10,000 nt of DNA, taken from assembly GCA_020216785.1 (NCBI GenBank), contig JAIWNO010000093.1:1-10000 (forward strand). The letters run 5' to 3'. Origin of the DNA: Desulfomonile sp. (GTDB taxonomy: Bacteria > Desulfobacterota > Desulfomonilia > Desulfomonilales > Desulfomonilaceae). The notes beneath the pieces were generated by a model, which saw only the letters and a list, made by a program, of their open reading frames with translations, did no database searches and was not told the DNA's origin. The position numbers were made by a program, and so were the translations under genes. Each line of letters opens with the position of its first letter. Positions within the stretch are counted from its first letter, which is position 1. Positions 1 to 7,209 of this stretch are shown here, piece by piece.

Positions 1-2013
1 CTGCTGTTCAGCCGATGCTCCTTCGGGCGGAATGGTCTCCTCAACCTCCCCGCACGTCTGCATTTTCTGATCTTCGGCGGTCATGTCGCCGGCATAAGGG
101 TTACGAGGTCCCGGCGTAGTCTGGAGCCAGTAAGCTCCCTGACGATCCAATGCATCGGCACAGTAAAGCAAGTAAAGCGGCCCTACTTTCACGTGGCGAA
201 ATGCCATAACAGCTCGAGCAAGTGCCTCGGATAATGGATCGAATGCCTTGCGCTGCTTTTGAATCTCTTGGGCGGCACCAAGGATCTTTGATTGTGTGAG
301 GATTGCGTTGGACTGCTTCTTCCAGAACGACCGAGCCTTCGGCTCGAGCAGGTCGCCTCTGACACCATTCACAGCCGTGGCAATATCGCCGGCGAGGCGT
401 GCGCTGTCCTGAGCTTTTCCTTCCGCTATTGCGTCCTTTAGCTGCAAGTACCGGTCGATTATCGGTGTGAGTTGCTTGAGGAAGTCCTCAGGCGCTTGCA
501 GCCTGGAAATCACCTCATCTTCGTCTTTCTTCGCGGGTTCCTCTTGCGCCTTGGCAGCAGGCGGGCTCATCATGCTCGGTTTGGCGAGGATTTGCATCGC
601 GGCATCAATCTTGAAATTGCCTTTCGTCACGACCCGCTCGCCCTCACGCAGACCCTCGTAGATCACGTATTTGTCTCCGGCCCTGGGCCCGAGAACCACT
701 TCCCGCCCCTCGTACGTGGGCTGATCTCCGGGGACTTCCACGTAAACGATGGCCCGCTTGCCGGTCACTAGGGCGGCGGATGCCGGGATGAGAAGCGGCT
801 GTTGCGGATTGGGATCGTCCGCGTATCCAAAGTACGAAGGCGGCTGCATCGGCATCTTGCTTTCAGGGCAGATGCCCGGCTCGGTGCTTGCGTCGTCCCT
901 CGGGTGGACCGGACAGATGTACTTGCCGACCCATTCGGACTTGATGACACGGCCTTTGGCGTCAATCTCCGCTTCCAGTTCCGCTGAGACGAACATGCCC
1001 GGCTTCAGGGTGAAGTCAGGATTGGGCGCTTCCACGCGGACCTTCACCGAACGGGTCCGCATGTCCACGGTAGGGTCGATGAACTGGACCTTGCCGGTAA
1101 ACGTGCGTCCGGGCACAGCGCTCGTGGTGAAACGGACGGTCTGGCCGTACCTGATCCACGGGAGATCGGTCTCATACGCGTCCATCTTCACCCAGACGTT
1201 GGAGAGGTCGTCGATAATATACATCTCCTGCCCCTCCTTAACGAATTGGCCCAACAGCGCCATCTTCTTTGTCACGACACCGTTGATGGGCGCCCGAAGC
1301 GTTACGTACAGGTTGGGCTTCTGGCTTCGTTTGATCTCCTCGATTTGTTCAGGCGTTAGGCCGTACTGAATTAATTTCTCTTCCGCCCCCTTGATGACCT
1401 CCGGGCTGGGCTCTGAGCCTCTGATGGTCTCGAACAGCTCCACCTGCGACTTAATGAGAGTCGGACTCCAGATCTTTACCATCGGGTCACCTTTGTTGAC
1501 CCGGACGCCGGTGAAGTTGATGTAGATCTCATCGAGCCGGCCATCCACCCTCGCCGTGAGCGCGGCCGCACGGGTTTCGTCGGCGTACACGAGTCCCACC
1601 ATTCTGACGAGGACCGTGGCACGCTCGCGTTTCACCTCAGCGGTTTCAACTTCCGCGAGCTTTTTGGCGGCCTCAGACATGACATAACGCGGGGCGGTAT
1701 GGTCGTCGTGAGTGTCTTCCTCGCTTTCCAGCGGAATGAGATCCATATAACAAATGGGGCACTTGCCAGGATTGGGAAGGCGAATCTGTGGATGCATGGA
1801 ACATGTCCACAGTTCGGGCTTCTTCTTTTCAGCGGCAGGTTTGTCGGCCGTCTGGGCCGTGGAGGCAGCTTGCAGAGAAGTAGGCGGCGAATCCGCGGCG
1901 CGACGCGGGTGACCCGCGTAATAGCCGACCGCAAACGCTGCAGCAATTATGGCGGCGACAATTATTGTGCCCGAAGATTTCCGGATGCGATGGAATCTTT
2001 CGGAAGCGGCCAT
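1..2013 (-). CDS. CusB-like periplasmic adaptor subunit of an RND heavy-metal efflux pump (3' end beyond left edge)
   Basis: The frame is open for 671 codons from ATG 2013 to the window edge, so the C-terminus is not fully seen. Residues about 16-32 form one hydrophobic N-terminal segment (signal or membrane anchor). Residues 69-95 match the heavy-metal-binding domain of CusB/CopA proteins: WTCSMHP, then GKCPICYMDLIPL (Cys71, Met73, His74, Cys85, Cys88, Met90). The adaptor core follows, with barrel-sandwich and hairpin at about 130-265 and beta-barrel at about 270-350. A second, degenerate metal motif lies at 365-392 (YICPVHP, then GICPESKMPM). The membrane-proximal domain is at about 405-475. 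A C-terminal region (about 505-665) ends with GAYWLQ, RNPYAG and CGEVEE, typical of DUF3347. By family knowledge, such adaptors link an inner-membrane RND pump to an outer-membrane channel and export Cu/Ag or similar ions. GAGAGG lies 5 nt before the ATG. It is downstream of the Cys-rich gene, with a 118 bp gap. The pump gene (cusA-like) would be expected beyond the left edge. Confidence 0.93.
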   Translation of the reverse strand, partial: MAASERFHRIRKSSGTIIVAAIIAAAFAVGYYAGHPRRAADSPPTSLQAASTAQTADKPAAEKKKPELWTCSMHPQIRLPNPGKCPICYMDLIPLESEEDTHDDHTAPRYVMSEAAKKLAEVETAEVKRERATVLVRMVGLVYADETRAAALTARVDGRLDEIYINFTGVRVNKGDPMVKIWSPTLIKSQVELFETIRGSEPSPEVIKGAEEKLIQYGLTPEQIEEIKRSQKPNLYVTLRAPINGVVTKKMALLGQFVKEGQEMYIIDDLSNVWVKMDAYETDLPWIRYGQTVRFTTSAVPGRTFTGKVQFIDPTVDMRTRSVKVRVEAPNPDFTLKPGMFVSAELEAEIDAKGRVIKSEWVGKYICPVHPRDDASTEPGICPESKMPMQPPSYFGYADDPNPQQPLLIPASAALVTGKRAIVYVEVPGDQPTYEGREVVLGPRAGDKYVIYEGLREGERVVTKGNFKIDAAMQILAKPSMMSPPAAKAQEEPAKKDEDEVISRLQAPEDFLKQLTPIIDRYLQLKDAIAEGKAQDSARLAGDIATAVNGVRGDLLEPKARSFWKKQSNAILTQSKILGAAQEIQKQRKAFDPLSEALARAVMAFRHVKVGPLYLLYCADALDRQGAYWLQTTPGPRNPYAGDMTAEDQKMQTCGEVEETIPPEGASAEQQ

Positions 2014-2131
2014 TGTGTCCTCTCACAACTAACAGCAGAATTTATGATACCTGGGAGGCGCGCAACCCGAACAAACGGGTCGGGAGGTCCACCCCACCCA
2101 TTGGCCGGCCGCAAAGCCGCCGCGGCAATTA

Positions 2132-2509
2132 TCATGAACGGAAAACACATGTCTTCAAGATGAGCGTGATGTGGTTGTATGGCGGAGACTCGGGAAACCG
2201 GCCGGGCTGCCGTCGGTACGAGACGTCCGGTTCACTTGAATCCGTTGTCTGGGCCATCCTATAGGCGGAATCCGGCGTAGGAGCAATCGGTATGTCGGAG
2301 CGCAAGGAAACGCGATCCGGCGCGCACGGGATTACACACGAGCAATTCGCGCGGCCACTTTCCTGATGCTCACCTCCGGCGCACCCGCAACCGCAAGCTT
2401 CTCCGCGTTGAGCGTCGCTCATTCCCGCGCATGCCCCGATAAGACCTCCTCCGAATGGTATGAGTATGAGCACAATACATATAAGGACTACAAGAGCACG
2501 GTTTACCAT
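2132..2509 (-). CDS. Small Cys-rich exported or membrane-anchored protein, function unknown
   Basis: This is a 125-residue protein read from ATG 2509. The frame is open further upstream to 2650, but only this start gives a sensible signal-like N-terminus and sits just after a promoter-like sequence. Residues 1-28 are strongly hydrophobic (MVNRALVVLICIVLILIP...), consistent with a signal peptide or single membrane helix. Cys clusters follow: GAC, then ACGCGCAGG, then NCSCVIPC, with His between them. The C-terminal half is polar and Pro/Ser/Arg-rich and resembles nothing I know. It precedes the CusB-like adaptor on the same strand, so a role in periplasmic metal binding or delivery is a reasonable inference, not shown. 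The Shine-Dalgarno sequence is modest (GGGGAA about 6 nt upstream). The C-terminal half could be non-native if a frameshift occurred, which cannot be judged here. Confidence 0.55.
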   Translation of the reverse strand: MVNRALVVLICIVLILIPFGGGLIGACAGMSDAQRGEACGCGCAGGEHQESGRANCSCVIPCAPDRVSLRSDIPIAPTPDSAYRMAQTTDSSEPDVSYRRQPGRFPESPPYNHITLILKTCVFRS

Positions 2510-2540
2510 TTCGCATTCCCCGCCGGGGCATTTCAACCTT

Positions 2541-2568
2541 AGAATACGCTTTCGGGTTGCGAAGTCAA
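2541..2568 (-). promoter_or_regulatory. Sigma-70-like promoter for the metal-efflux operon
   Basis: Read on the minus strand, a -35 box TTGACT (2568-2563) and a -10 box TATTCT (2546-2541) are separated by 16 bp. Transcription would start near 2534, about 25 nt before the ATG of the Cys-rich gene at 2509. The spacer contains a weak imperfect dyad (CTTCG / CGAAAG). The 16 bp spacer argues against MerR-type control, which needs 19-20 bp. Confidence 0.55.
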
Positions 2569-2576
2569 GTTTTCCC

Positions 2577-2594
2577 AGGAAATCGGTAGGAAAT
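2577..2594 (-). promoter_or_regulatory. Two direct heptamers 11 bp apart upstream of the -35 box; candidate response-regulator site
   Basis: On the minus strand the heptamer ATTTCCT occurs at 2594-2588 and again at 2583-2577, an exact 11 bp period (7 bp repeat plus 4 bp spacer). The nearer copy ends 8 bp before the -35 box. OmpR/PhoB-family regulators, including CusR-type metal-sensing ones, bind tandem heptamers with this spacing next to -35. The nearer copy is also part of a dyad TTTCC-CA-GGAAA (2571-2582), so a dimeric repressor is an alternative reading. Confidence 0.35.
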
Positions 2595-2687
2595 ATTCCC
2601 CGCCGCGGCGCCCTGTGAGGAGCGATGCTTGTGGAGCGCTTCAAACACACTCACGTTCCTTCGATCGCGGAGATTGTGCAGAAGTTC

Positions 2688-2713
2688 TTGACATTAGCTC
2701 AAAGTAGTATCAT
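2688..2713 (+). promoter_or_regulatory. Possible promoter with consensus -35 TTGACA
   Basis: A perfect TTGACA (2688-2693) is followed by weak -10 candidates: TATCAT at 2708-2713 (spacer only 14 bp) or CATTAG at 2711-2716 (spacer 17 bp). The -35 is strong and the -10 poor, so an activator or a non-standard spacing would be needed. Downstream lies a 15-codon open frame (2724-2771) and then a terminator-like hairpin. Confidence 0.3.
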
Positions 2714-2763
2714 TAGCACAGAGATGACAGTGCGCGATACTGGAATGGCGACTAACGGAGAGA

Positions 2764-2789
2764 GGCCGTGATCGACGGCCTTATTGTTT
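2764..2789 (+). terminator. Intrinsic terminator-like hairpin
   Basis: A perfect 6 bp GC-rich stem GGCCGT (2764-2769) / ACGGCC (2775-2780), loop GATCG, is followed by TTATTGTTT. The T tract is interrupted but adequate. An A-T pair (2763/2781) can extend the stem. There is no gene directly upstream on the plus strand, so it would end only a short transcript that starts after the TTGACA box at 2688. Confidence 0.45.
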
Positions 2790-3017
2790 GTGGAGCGAAT
2801 CGGAAAGCCGGGTCTGATTTCAGTGATCGACAGGGTCAGCCAGGAGTTGTCGCCGGCATTCGCCCTCAGGTATGAAATCGGGCCACAATCCGATACGGAT
2901 CGGAGCTATTACGCCTCGACGCCATTTTGGATTTTTTCCCGAACCGTGTGGAGCCGATTCTTGTCGAATCGTGAAGGGATATCGACAAGAAAGTTGCGCC
3001 ACGAAGAAAAAACTTGC

Positions 3018-3047
3018 TTGTAGGTAGGAACACTACTGCGGGATAAT
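3018..3047 (+). promoter_or_regulatory. Promoter-like sequence before the reductase/polysaccharide operon
   Basis: A good -10 box GATAAT (3042-3047) lies 18 bp after TTGTAG (3018-3023), a poor -35. The expected start of transcription near 3054 leaves a leader of about 65 nt before ATG 3120. It is the best candidate I see for driving the plus-strand genes. Confidence 0.35.
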
Positions 3048-3119
3048 TGTCGTGTATGACGATTGAACCCGGTATGCGCTGCAAGGATTTCATTGTGTGG
3101 GAGTGCAAGTGGGCGGGTG

Positions 3120-3821
3120 ATGGAAGTAATTGAGTCGCTTGTTGAAAAGGCTGATGGGTTTCTTCAGCGTGTCGGACGTCCTTTTGTCACGTTGAGCTAT
3201 GCCCAGAGCCTTGATGGATGCATTAGCGCGCGGGCCGGCGAGCCTCTGGCTATCAGCGGGTCTGAATCATTGATCCTTACCCATCAACTGCGTGCTCACC
3301 ATGAGGTCATTCTTGTGGGAATCGGCACAATCCTATCCGACGATCCGCGGCTGACCGTCCGGCTGGTCGAAGGGAAGAACCCGCGGCCCGTGATTTTGGA
3401 CAGCCGCCTTCGAGTTCCTGCTACTGCACGCGTCTTCAGCCAGAATGGTCGATCGCCGATGGTGGTGACGAGAAACGGCAATTCACAGGAGCGCTGTCGT
3501 GCGCTTGTGGAGGTGGGTGCGACCGTTCTCACAGTGGATCCTAATTCCCGTGGACAGGTGAGCCTTCACTCCCTTCTGGATCGGCTCGGCCAAATGGGCG
3601 TGAAAAGCGTCATGGTGGAGGGTGGGTCCCGCGTCATAACAAGCTTTCTCTTGGCGCGGCTGGCCGATTACGCTGTGCTGACAGTATCTCCCGTTTTTGT
3701 GGGGGGGCTGCGCGCGGTCAGCGACCTGAACCAGTCCGATCCCAAGTGCTTCCTCCGCATAAAGAACCCGGGTCACCAATGGCTGGGCGACGACCTCATC
3801 TTGTGGGGAGATCTCGCCTAG
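3120..3821 (+). CDS. RibD C-terminal-type reductase, stand-alone (dihydrofolate reductase-like fold)
   Basis: This is a 233-residue protein from ATG 3120. A TTG at 3063 would add 19 residues of no family character, so I prefer the ATG. The body matches the reductase domain of riboflavin enzyme RibD along its length: RPFVTLSYAQSLDG (20-33), LVGIGTILSDDPRLTVR (65-81), RPVILDSRLRVP (89-100), VMVEGGS (164-170) and SPVFVGG (190-196). By family knowledge this domain reduces the ribosyl side chain of a pyrimidine intermediate with NADPH. The deaminase domain usually fused at the N-terminus of RibD is absent. It may therefore be a second, separate reductase of riboflavin synthesis or a RibD-like enzyme with another substrate. 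It sits 33 bp before the exporter permease and may share its promoter. Confidence 0.85.
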   Translation: MEVIESLVEKADGFLQRVGRPFVTLSYAQSLDGCISARAGEPLAISGSESLILTHQLRAHHEVILVGIGTILSDDPRLTVRLVEGKNPRPVILDSRLRVPATARVFSQNGRSPMVVTRNGNSQERCRALVEVGATVLTVDPNSRGQVSLHSLLDRLGQMGVKSVMVEGGSRVITSFLLARLADYAVLTVSPVFVGGLRAVSDLNQSDPKCFLRIKNPGHQWLGDDLILWGDLA

Positions 3822-3854
3822 CGTGCATATTTTTCTCCCCTCCAGCCGGACGTG

Positions 3855-4658
3855 ATGAGCAAGGCCGCGTACATCAACCTGTCACCGGCGGGTACGCCTT
3901 TTTCCAGGTTTGTCAACCTGTTATGGGCGCTCGCCATGCGCGACCTGACCGGAAAATATCGTCGATCAGCGCTTGGGTTATGGTGGGCGTTCATACAACC
4001 CCTCGTTCTCATGCTCGTATTCAGCATGCTCCGTGGGTTCGTCAATATCCCCAGCGACGGTCTCCCTTACATTCTCTTCAGCTATGCAGCGCTTGTTCCG
4101 TGGACCTTTTTTGCCAACTCGTTATCATCCTGCGGTCCGAGCATCATCGACAACGCAGAGGTGATCAAGAAGATCGCTCTGCCTCGGGAGGTTTTTCCTC
4201 TGGCAGGGATCACTTCCGCCTTTTTCGATTTCCTTATGTCAGGCATTCTGCTTGCGGGGATGATGGTTTGGTACAAGGTCCCGGTCGGATGGTCGCTTGT
4301 GTGGCTGCCGGTGTTGGTCGCGTTGGCCGCAGCGGTCGCGTTTTCCATCGGAATGCTGGTAGCGGGATTGGGAACGTTTCGCAAGGATTTCATCTTCGCA
4401 GTGCCGTTTCTTGTCCAGGTCTGGCTCTTTGTGACCCCCGTCATCTATCCCATCAGCAGTGTTCCCGATCGTTGGTATTTTCTTTATCTTCTGAATCCGA
4501 TGGTGGGGGTGATTGAGGGGTTCCGCACGGTGCTCTTGAAGGCCTCCCCTCCGCCAACGGAGCCATTGCTCGCTTCGGTCGCCGTCACAGCAGTGCTCCT
4601 CGCGGTTTCTTGGCCGACATTCCGTAGGCTTTCCGCATACTTCGCGGATGTTTTGTGA
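3855..4658 (+). CDS. wzm: Polysaccharide/O-antigen ABC transporter permease (ABC-2 type, Wzm-like)
   Basis: This is a 267-residue integral membrane protein. A GTG at 3852 directly before the ATG is an alternative start, and neither has a strong ribosome binding site. The N-terminus carries the family hallmark RDLTGKYRRSALGLWWAFIQPL followed by hydrophobic runs, roughly six membrane segments in all. The motif IKKIALPREVFPL (cytoplasmic coupling region) and VTPVIYPISSVP followed by LNPMVGVIEGFR are typical of Wzm/TagG/RfbA permeases. With the ATPase encoded next, it should form the inner-membrane channel that exports a lipid-linked polysaccharide to the periplasm. Its stop codon lies inside the next gene's longest frame. 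Confidence 0.93.
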   Translation: MSKAAYINLSPAGTPFSRFVNLLWALAMRDLTGKYRRSALGLWWAFIQPLVLMLVFSMLRGFVNIPSDGLPYILFSYAALVPWTFFANSLSSCGPSIIDNAEVIKKIALPREVFPLAGITSAFFDFLMSGILLAGMMVWYKVPVGWSLVWLPVLVALAAAVAFSIGMLVAGLGTFRKDFIFAVPFLVQVWLFVTPVIYPISSVPDRWYFLYLLNPMVGVIEGFRTVLLKASPPPTEPLLASVAVTAVLLAVSWPTFRRLSAYFADVL

Positions 4659-4665
4659 GCAGACA

Positions 4666-5883
4666 ATGGGCCATGATATCGTGATAAGAGTTGAAGGTCT
4701 TTGGAAGCGCTACGGTCTGCCCGTGCCTGCTGCGGTGCGATCCGCCGCGGCTTTTTTGCGCGGAAATCGCGATTCACATGACGGAGACGGACCTTGGGCG
4801 CTCCAGGAAGTGAACCTTGAGGTACGCCGCGGCGAAACGGTCGGAATTATCGGCCGCAACGGCGCGGGTAAGAGCACGCTCCTCAAGGTGCTGGCCGGAG
4901 TGAGCGCTCCCACCCGCGGCAGAGTAGAGGTGCGCGGCCGAGTGTTTCCGATGATCGAATTGAACGCGGGTCTCCATATGGAACTCACTGGTAGGGAAAA
5001 CATCAGGCTGCTCGGCGCGATCATGGGGTTGTCGCGACGGGAGATAGAATCCAAGATACCGGAAATCCAGGACTTTTGTGAACTCGGTGAATGGTTCGAT
5101 AAGCCGGTCCGCACCTATTCCAGCGGGATGCTCGCGAGGCTCGGCTTCGGTGTGGCGGTTAACGTTGAGAGCGACATTATCCTCATCGATGAAACGTTTG
5201 CAGTGGGCGATCTCAAGTTCCAAAACAAGAGCCTCGCGCGCGTGAAAGAAATGCGTGAAAGCGGAGCGACCGTGCTGTTGGTAAGCCACAGCCTGGACAC
5301 GCTCCAGTTCGTGGCCGCGCGCGGGGTGCTCTTGGAGCGGGGAAGGGTAGTGGCGGGCGGGTCCTCCCGCGAGACAATCAACGCGTATGAAACCCTGGTG
5401 TTTCGCTCAGAACAAGAGCGGCTTCAGCACAAGGTGCGCAACCGTATCTCCAGCCAAGAAGTCATGATCCACCACGCGCGGATCGTTGGTGATGGTGGTG
5501 AGACGATCACAGAGGTCCGCGCGGGCAATCCGTTCGGAGTCGAGGTGGACCTCAGCATCGGCCGTGAGCTTGAGCGGCCGCTGTTTTCACTGGGCATCGT
5601 GAACGCCGCAGGGATTCTCTGTATGTGGAATATATCCGAAGAGGACGGGTTTACGCGTCCTGAGACAGGCGGCAGATGTCGAGTGAGGGCGTGGTACGAG
5701 TCGAATCACCTCGCCACGGGCGCGTACGAGGTGCATTTCGCCGTGAGAGACGCGAGCTCTTTCGAGACTCTTGAGCGCATCGCGGGCGCGGCGAGCTTCG
5801 CGGTCATCGGACCTCGGAGGTCCCGTGGCGTTGTTGCGGAGCTGTGCCGCTGGGACGTCGTCCCAGTGGGCCCTGGAACGTAA
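4666..5883 (+). CDS. wzt: Polysaccharide/O-antigen ABC transporter ATP-binding protein with C-terminal domain (Wzt-like)
   Basis: From ATG 4666 the protein has 405 residues. An ATG at 4648, overlapping the permease stop, would add six residues, but family members begin near the IRVEGLWKRYG segment. Counting from 4648, Walker A is GRNGAGKS (69-76), the signature is TYSSGM (156-161), Walker B is IILIDE (177-182) and the switch His is 214 (LVSHS). All catalytic residues are present. Residues about 240-400 form an extra domain like the Wzt C-terminal carbohydrate-binding domain. In O8/O9a-type systems that domain recognises the modified end of the glycan before export. Three methyltransferase genes downstream make a methylated end group a reasonable guess for its ligand. 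Confidence 0.93.
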   Translation: MGHDIVIRVEGLWKRYGLPVPAAVRSAAAFLRGNRDSHDGDGPWALQEVNLEVRRGETVGIIGRNGAGKSTLLKVLAGVSAPTRGRVEVRGRVFPMIELNAGLHMELTGRENIRLLGAIMGLSRREIESKIPEIQDFCELGEWFDKPVRTYSSGMLARLGFGVAVNVESDIILIDETFAVGDLKFQNKSLARVKEMRESGATVLLVSHSLDTLQFVAARGVLLERGRVVAGGSSRETINAYETLVFRSEQERLQHKVRNRISSQEVMIHHARIVGDGGETITEVRAGNPFGVEVDLSIGRELERPLFSLGIVNAAGILCMWNISEEDGFTRPETGGRCRVRAWYESNHLATGAYEVHFAVRDASSFETLERIAGAASFAVIGPRRSRGVVAELCRWDVVPVGPGT

Positions 5884-5914
5884 ATCGCCGTTGTTCGCTA
5901 TAGGTGGCATATCA

Positions 5915-6580
5915 GTGGAGCGTGTAAGAAATCTATTCGACAGATTACGGCACGGGTTCAGGGTTCGGCGCCTTGCCGCGAACAGCGACCCGAGTTACCG
6001 CGAGTATCTCTCGGTACAGTTCGAGCGAACCTATTCCAAAAGGAACCAAGTTCCGGCACGGCGGAGCACTGTCCTCATGGATCGACTCTGCGAGCTGGGC
6101 ACACCGAACCTTGACGGAGCAGTGCTTTGCATCGGACCACGGGATACCTTCGAAATTGAGAGCTTCAAGCGAGTGGGGTTCCGGAAAGTCCTCGGCATAG
6201 ATCTCTTGTCGCAGGGTCCGGGCGTCCTCATTATGGACATGCACCGGATGACTTTTCCCGATGATTCGTTCGACGTGGTCTATGCTTCCCACTCTCTGGA
6301 GCACTCGTATGATCCTGCCCGCGTGGTGGGTGAAATCCTCCGAGTTGCCAAAGAAGGAGCGATACTTGCTGTCGAAGTCCCGATCAAGTTCACTCCACAA
6401 GGCGCGGACCGCTTCGATTTCGGCGGCGTGGATGGGGTGCATAAGCTTTTTGGCGCTCACCTCGACCGGATTGTCTGGACCGACGAACAACCGCCCGGCA
6501 GTCCGATGAACGGCAGCGGCACCGCTGTCGCACGCACGATCTTTGTCATCAGGAAGGGCGTTGCCGGTGGCCAAGGCTGA
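5915..6580 (+). CDS. SAM-dependent methyltransferase 1, surface-polysaccharide type
   Basis: This is a 221-residue protein from GTG 5915, chosen because AGGTGG lies 7 nt upstream; the frame opens earlier, from 5771, but that part overlaps the wzt coding end. The SAM-binding strand reads AVLCIGPRDTFE (69-80) in place of the usual GxGxG. GIDL (94-97) gives the acidic ribose-binding residue, and the stretch 108-130 (MDMHRMTFPDDSFD then SHSLEH) is the classical post-motif of Methyltransf_11 proteins. From memory, GPR-type members of this fold are common in glycan clusters. It lies 31 bp after wzt, and probably methylates a sugar of the exported glycan or its precursor. The exact acceptor cannot be told. 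Confidence 0.8.
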   Translation: MERVRNLFDRLRHGFRVRRLAANSDPSYREYLSVQFERTYSKRNQVPARRSTVLMDRLCELGTPNLDGAVLCIGPRDTFEIESFKRVGFRKVLGIDLLSQGPGVLIMDMHRMTFPDDSFDVVYASHSLEHSYDPARVVGEILRVAKEGAILAVEVPIKFTPQGADRFDFGGVDGVHKLFGAHLDRIVWTDEQPPGSPMNGSGTAVARTIFVIRKGVAGGQG

Positions 6581-7208
6581 CGCCGCAGAGTTGTCGTGGA
6601 ATCGTCTGATGCGCTGGCGGGGCGAATGCCACCGGCGATTCGGTGGTGTTCTCGATCTGCCTGTCTGTGACGTGCAGGCTGAGATCGAAGGAGTGCTTGA
6701 GCCGGGCATTCGAGTCCTCGATGTGGGCGCCGGCGCGCACAAGCCGCTCAAAAACACCGTGACAAGATCTGGGGCGGATTATTTCGCTCTGGACACCGAT
6801 CCGGACGGTGAATTTGACTTCCGGTCCTTCGAAGAGATATCGGTGCAGGTCTCCTTTCATGTGGTGATCGCCAACCAGGTCCTGGAACACCTGTCCGCCG
6901 GCGATGCATTCATGCTCCTCGCGTCCATTCATGAGCATCTTTCAGCTAACGGCGTATTCCTGGCAACGGTCCCGAATGCAGCTCACCCGGTACGTCAGAG
7001 GGATTGCACTCATATTACCGCGTGGCCGATGAACGATCTGTATAGTCTCGTGCGCAGCGCGGGTCTCGAAGTGTCGCGCATGGCGCGGTATAACAAAAAG
7101 CCGCTCACGAGAAACCCGCTGAAGAAATGGGTGGTGATGGCCGCTTGCGAGGCATTCAGAATTGACTGGTGCGACAGCCTCCTGATCGTGGGCAGGAAGG
7201 AGACATGA
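6567..7208 (+). CDS. SAM-dependent methyltransferase 2
   Basis: The protein has 213 residues from GTG 6567. AGGAAGG (6551-6557) lies 9 nt upstream, which favours this start over the TTG at 6543 or 6561. The gene overlaps the previous one by 14 bp, indicating translational coupling. Motif I is RVLDVGAGAHKPL (49-61), acidic residues follow at ALDTDPDGEFD (74-84), and NQVLEHL (103-109) marks the class I Methyltransf_11/23 fold. The rest (TVPNAAHP, and AWPMNDLYSLVRSAGLEV) fits the same fold. It is much diverged from the two other methyltransferases here, so it likely acts at a different position or sugar. Confidence 0.82.
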   Translation: MAKADAAELSWNRLMRWRGECHRRFGGVLDLPVCDVQAEIEGVLEPGIRVLDVGAGAHKPLKNTVTRSGADYFALDTDPDGEFDFRSFEEISVQVSFHVVIANQVLEHLSAGDAFMLLASIHEHLSANGVFLATVPNAAHPVRQRDCTHITAWPMNDLYSLVRSAGLEVSRMARYNKKPLTRNPLKKWVVMAACEAFRIDWCDSLLIVGRKET

Positions 7209-7209
7209 C

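Larger units (their letters stand above)
2510..3119. other. Intergenic region between divergent operons
   Basis: I see no convincing gene in these roughly 610 bases. The open frames present (for example 2784-3023 plus, 2866-3108 minus) lack ribosome binding sites and recognisable content. The region holds the promoter and repeat upstream of the metal operon (2541-2594), a plus-strand TTGACA box (2688-2693), a hairpin with T-rich tail (2764-2789), and a promoter-like sequence before the polysaccharide operon (3018-3047). The part from about 2790 to 3010 shows nothing I can name. Confidence 0.5.

Noticed and set aside
1962..2150. Minus-strand 62-codon frame between the Cys-rich protein and the adaptor
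   Set aside because: It overlaps the adaptor's N-terminus in another frame, and there is no good ribosome binding site; composition is random-looking.
749..2163. Plus-strand open frames at 749-1369 and 1699-2163
   Set aside because: Both are antisense to the CusB-like adaptor, which is supported over 671 codons by motifs.
2541..2568. MerR-type operator in the metal-operon promoter
   Set aside because: The spacer is 16 bp, not the 19-20 bp of MerR-family promoters, and the dyad inside it is imperfect.
2784..3023. Plus-strand 79-codon frame in the intergenic region
   Set aside because: TTG start directly after the terminator-like hairpin, no Shine-Dalgarno sequence and no recognisable protein content.
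3701..3707. Run of seven G in the reductase gene as a possible frameshift
   Set aside because: The reading frame is continuous and gives the conserved FVGG segment across the run.
3746..4516. Plus-strand open frame (256 codons)
   Set aside because: It is out of frame over the end of the reductase and most of wzm, and carries none of the permease's membrane segments.
5945..6757. Minus-strand open frame (270 codons)
   Set aside because: It is antisense to methyltransferases 1 and 2 and has no recognisable content.
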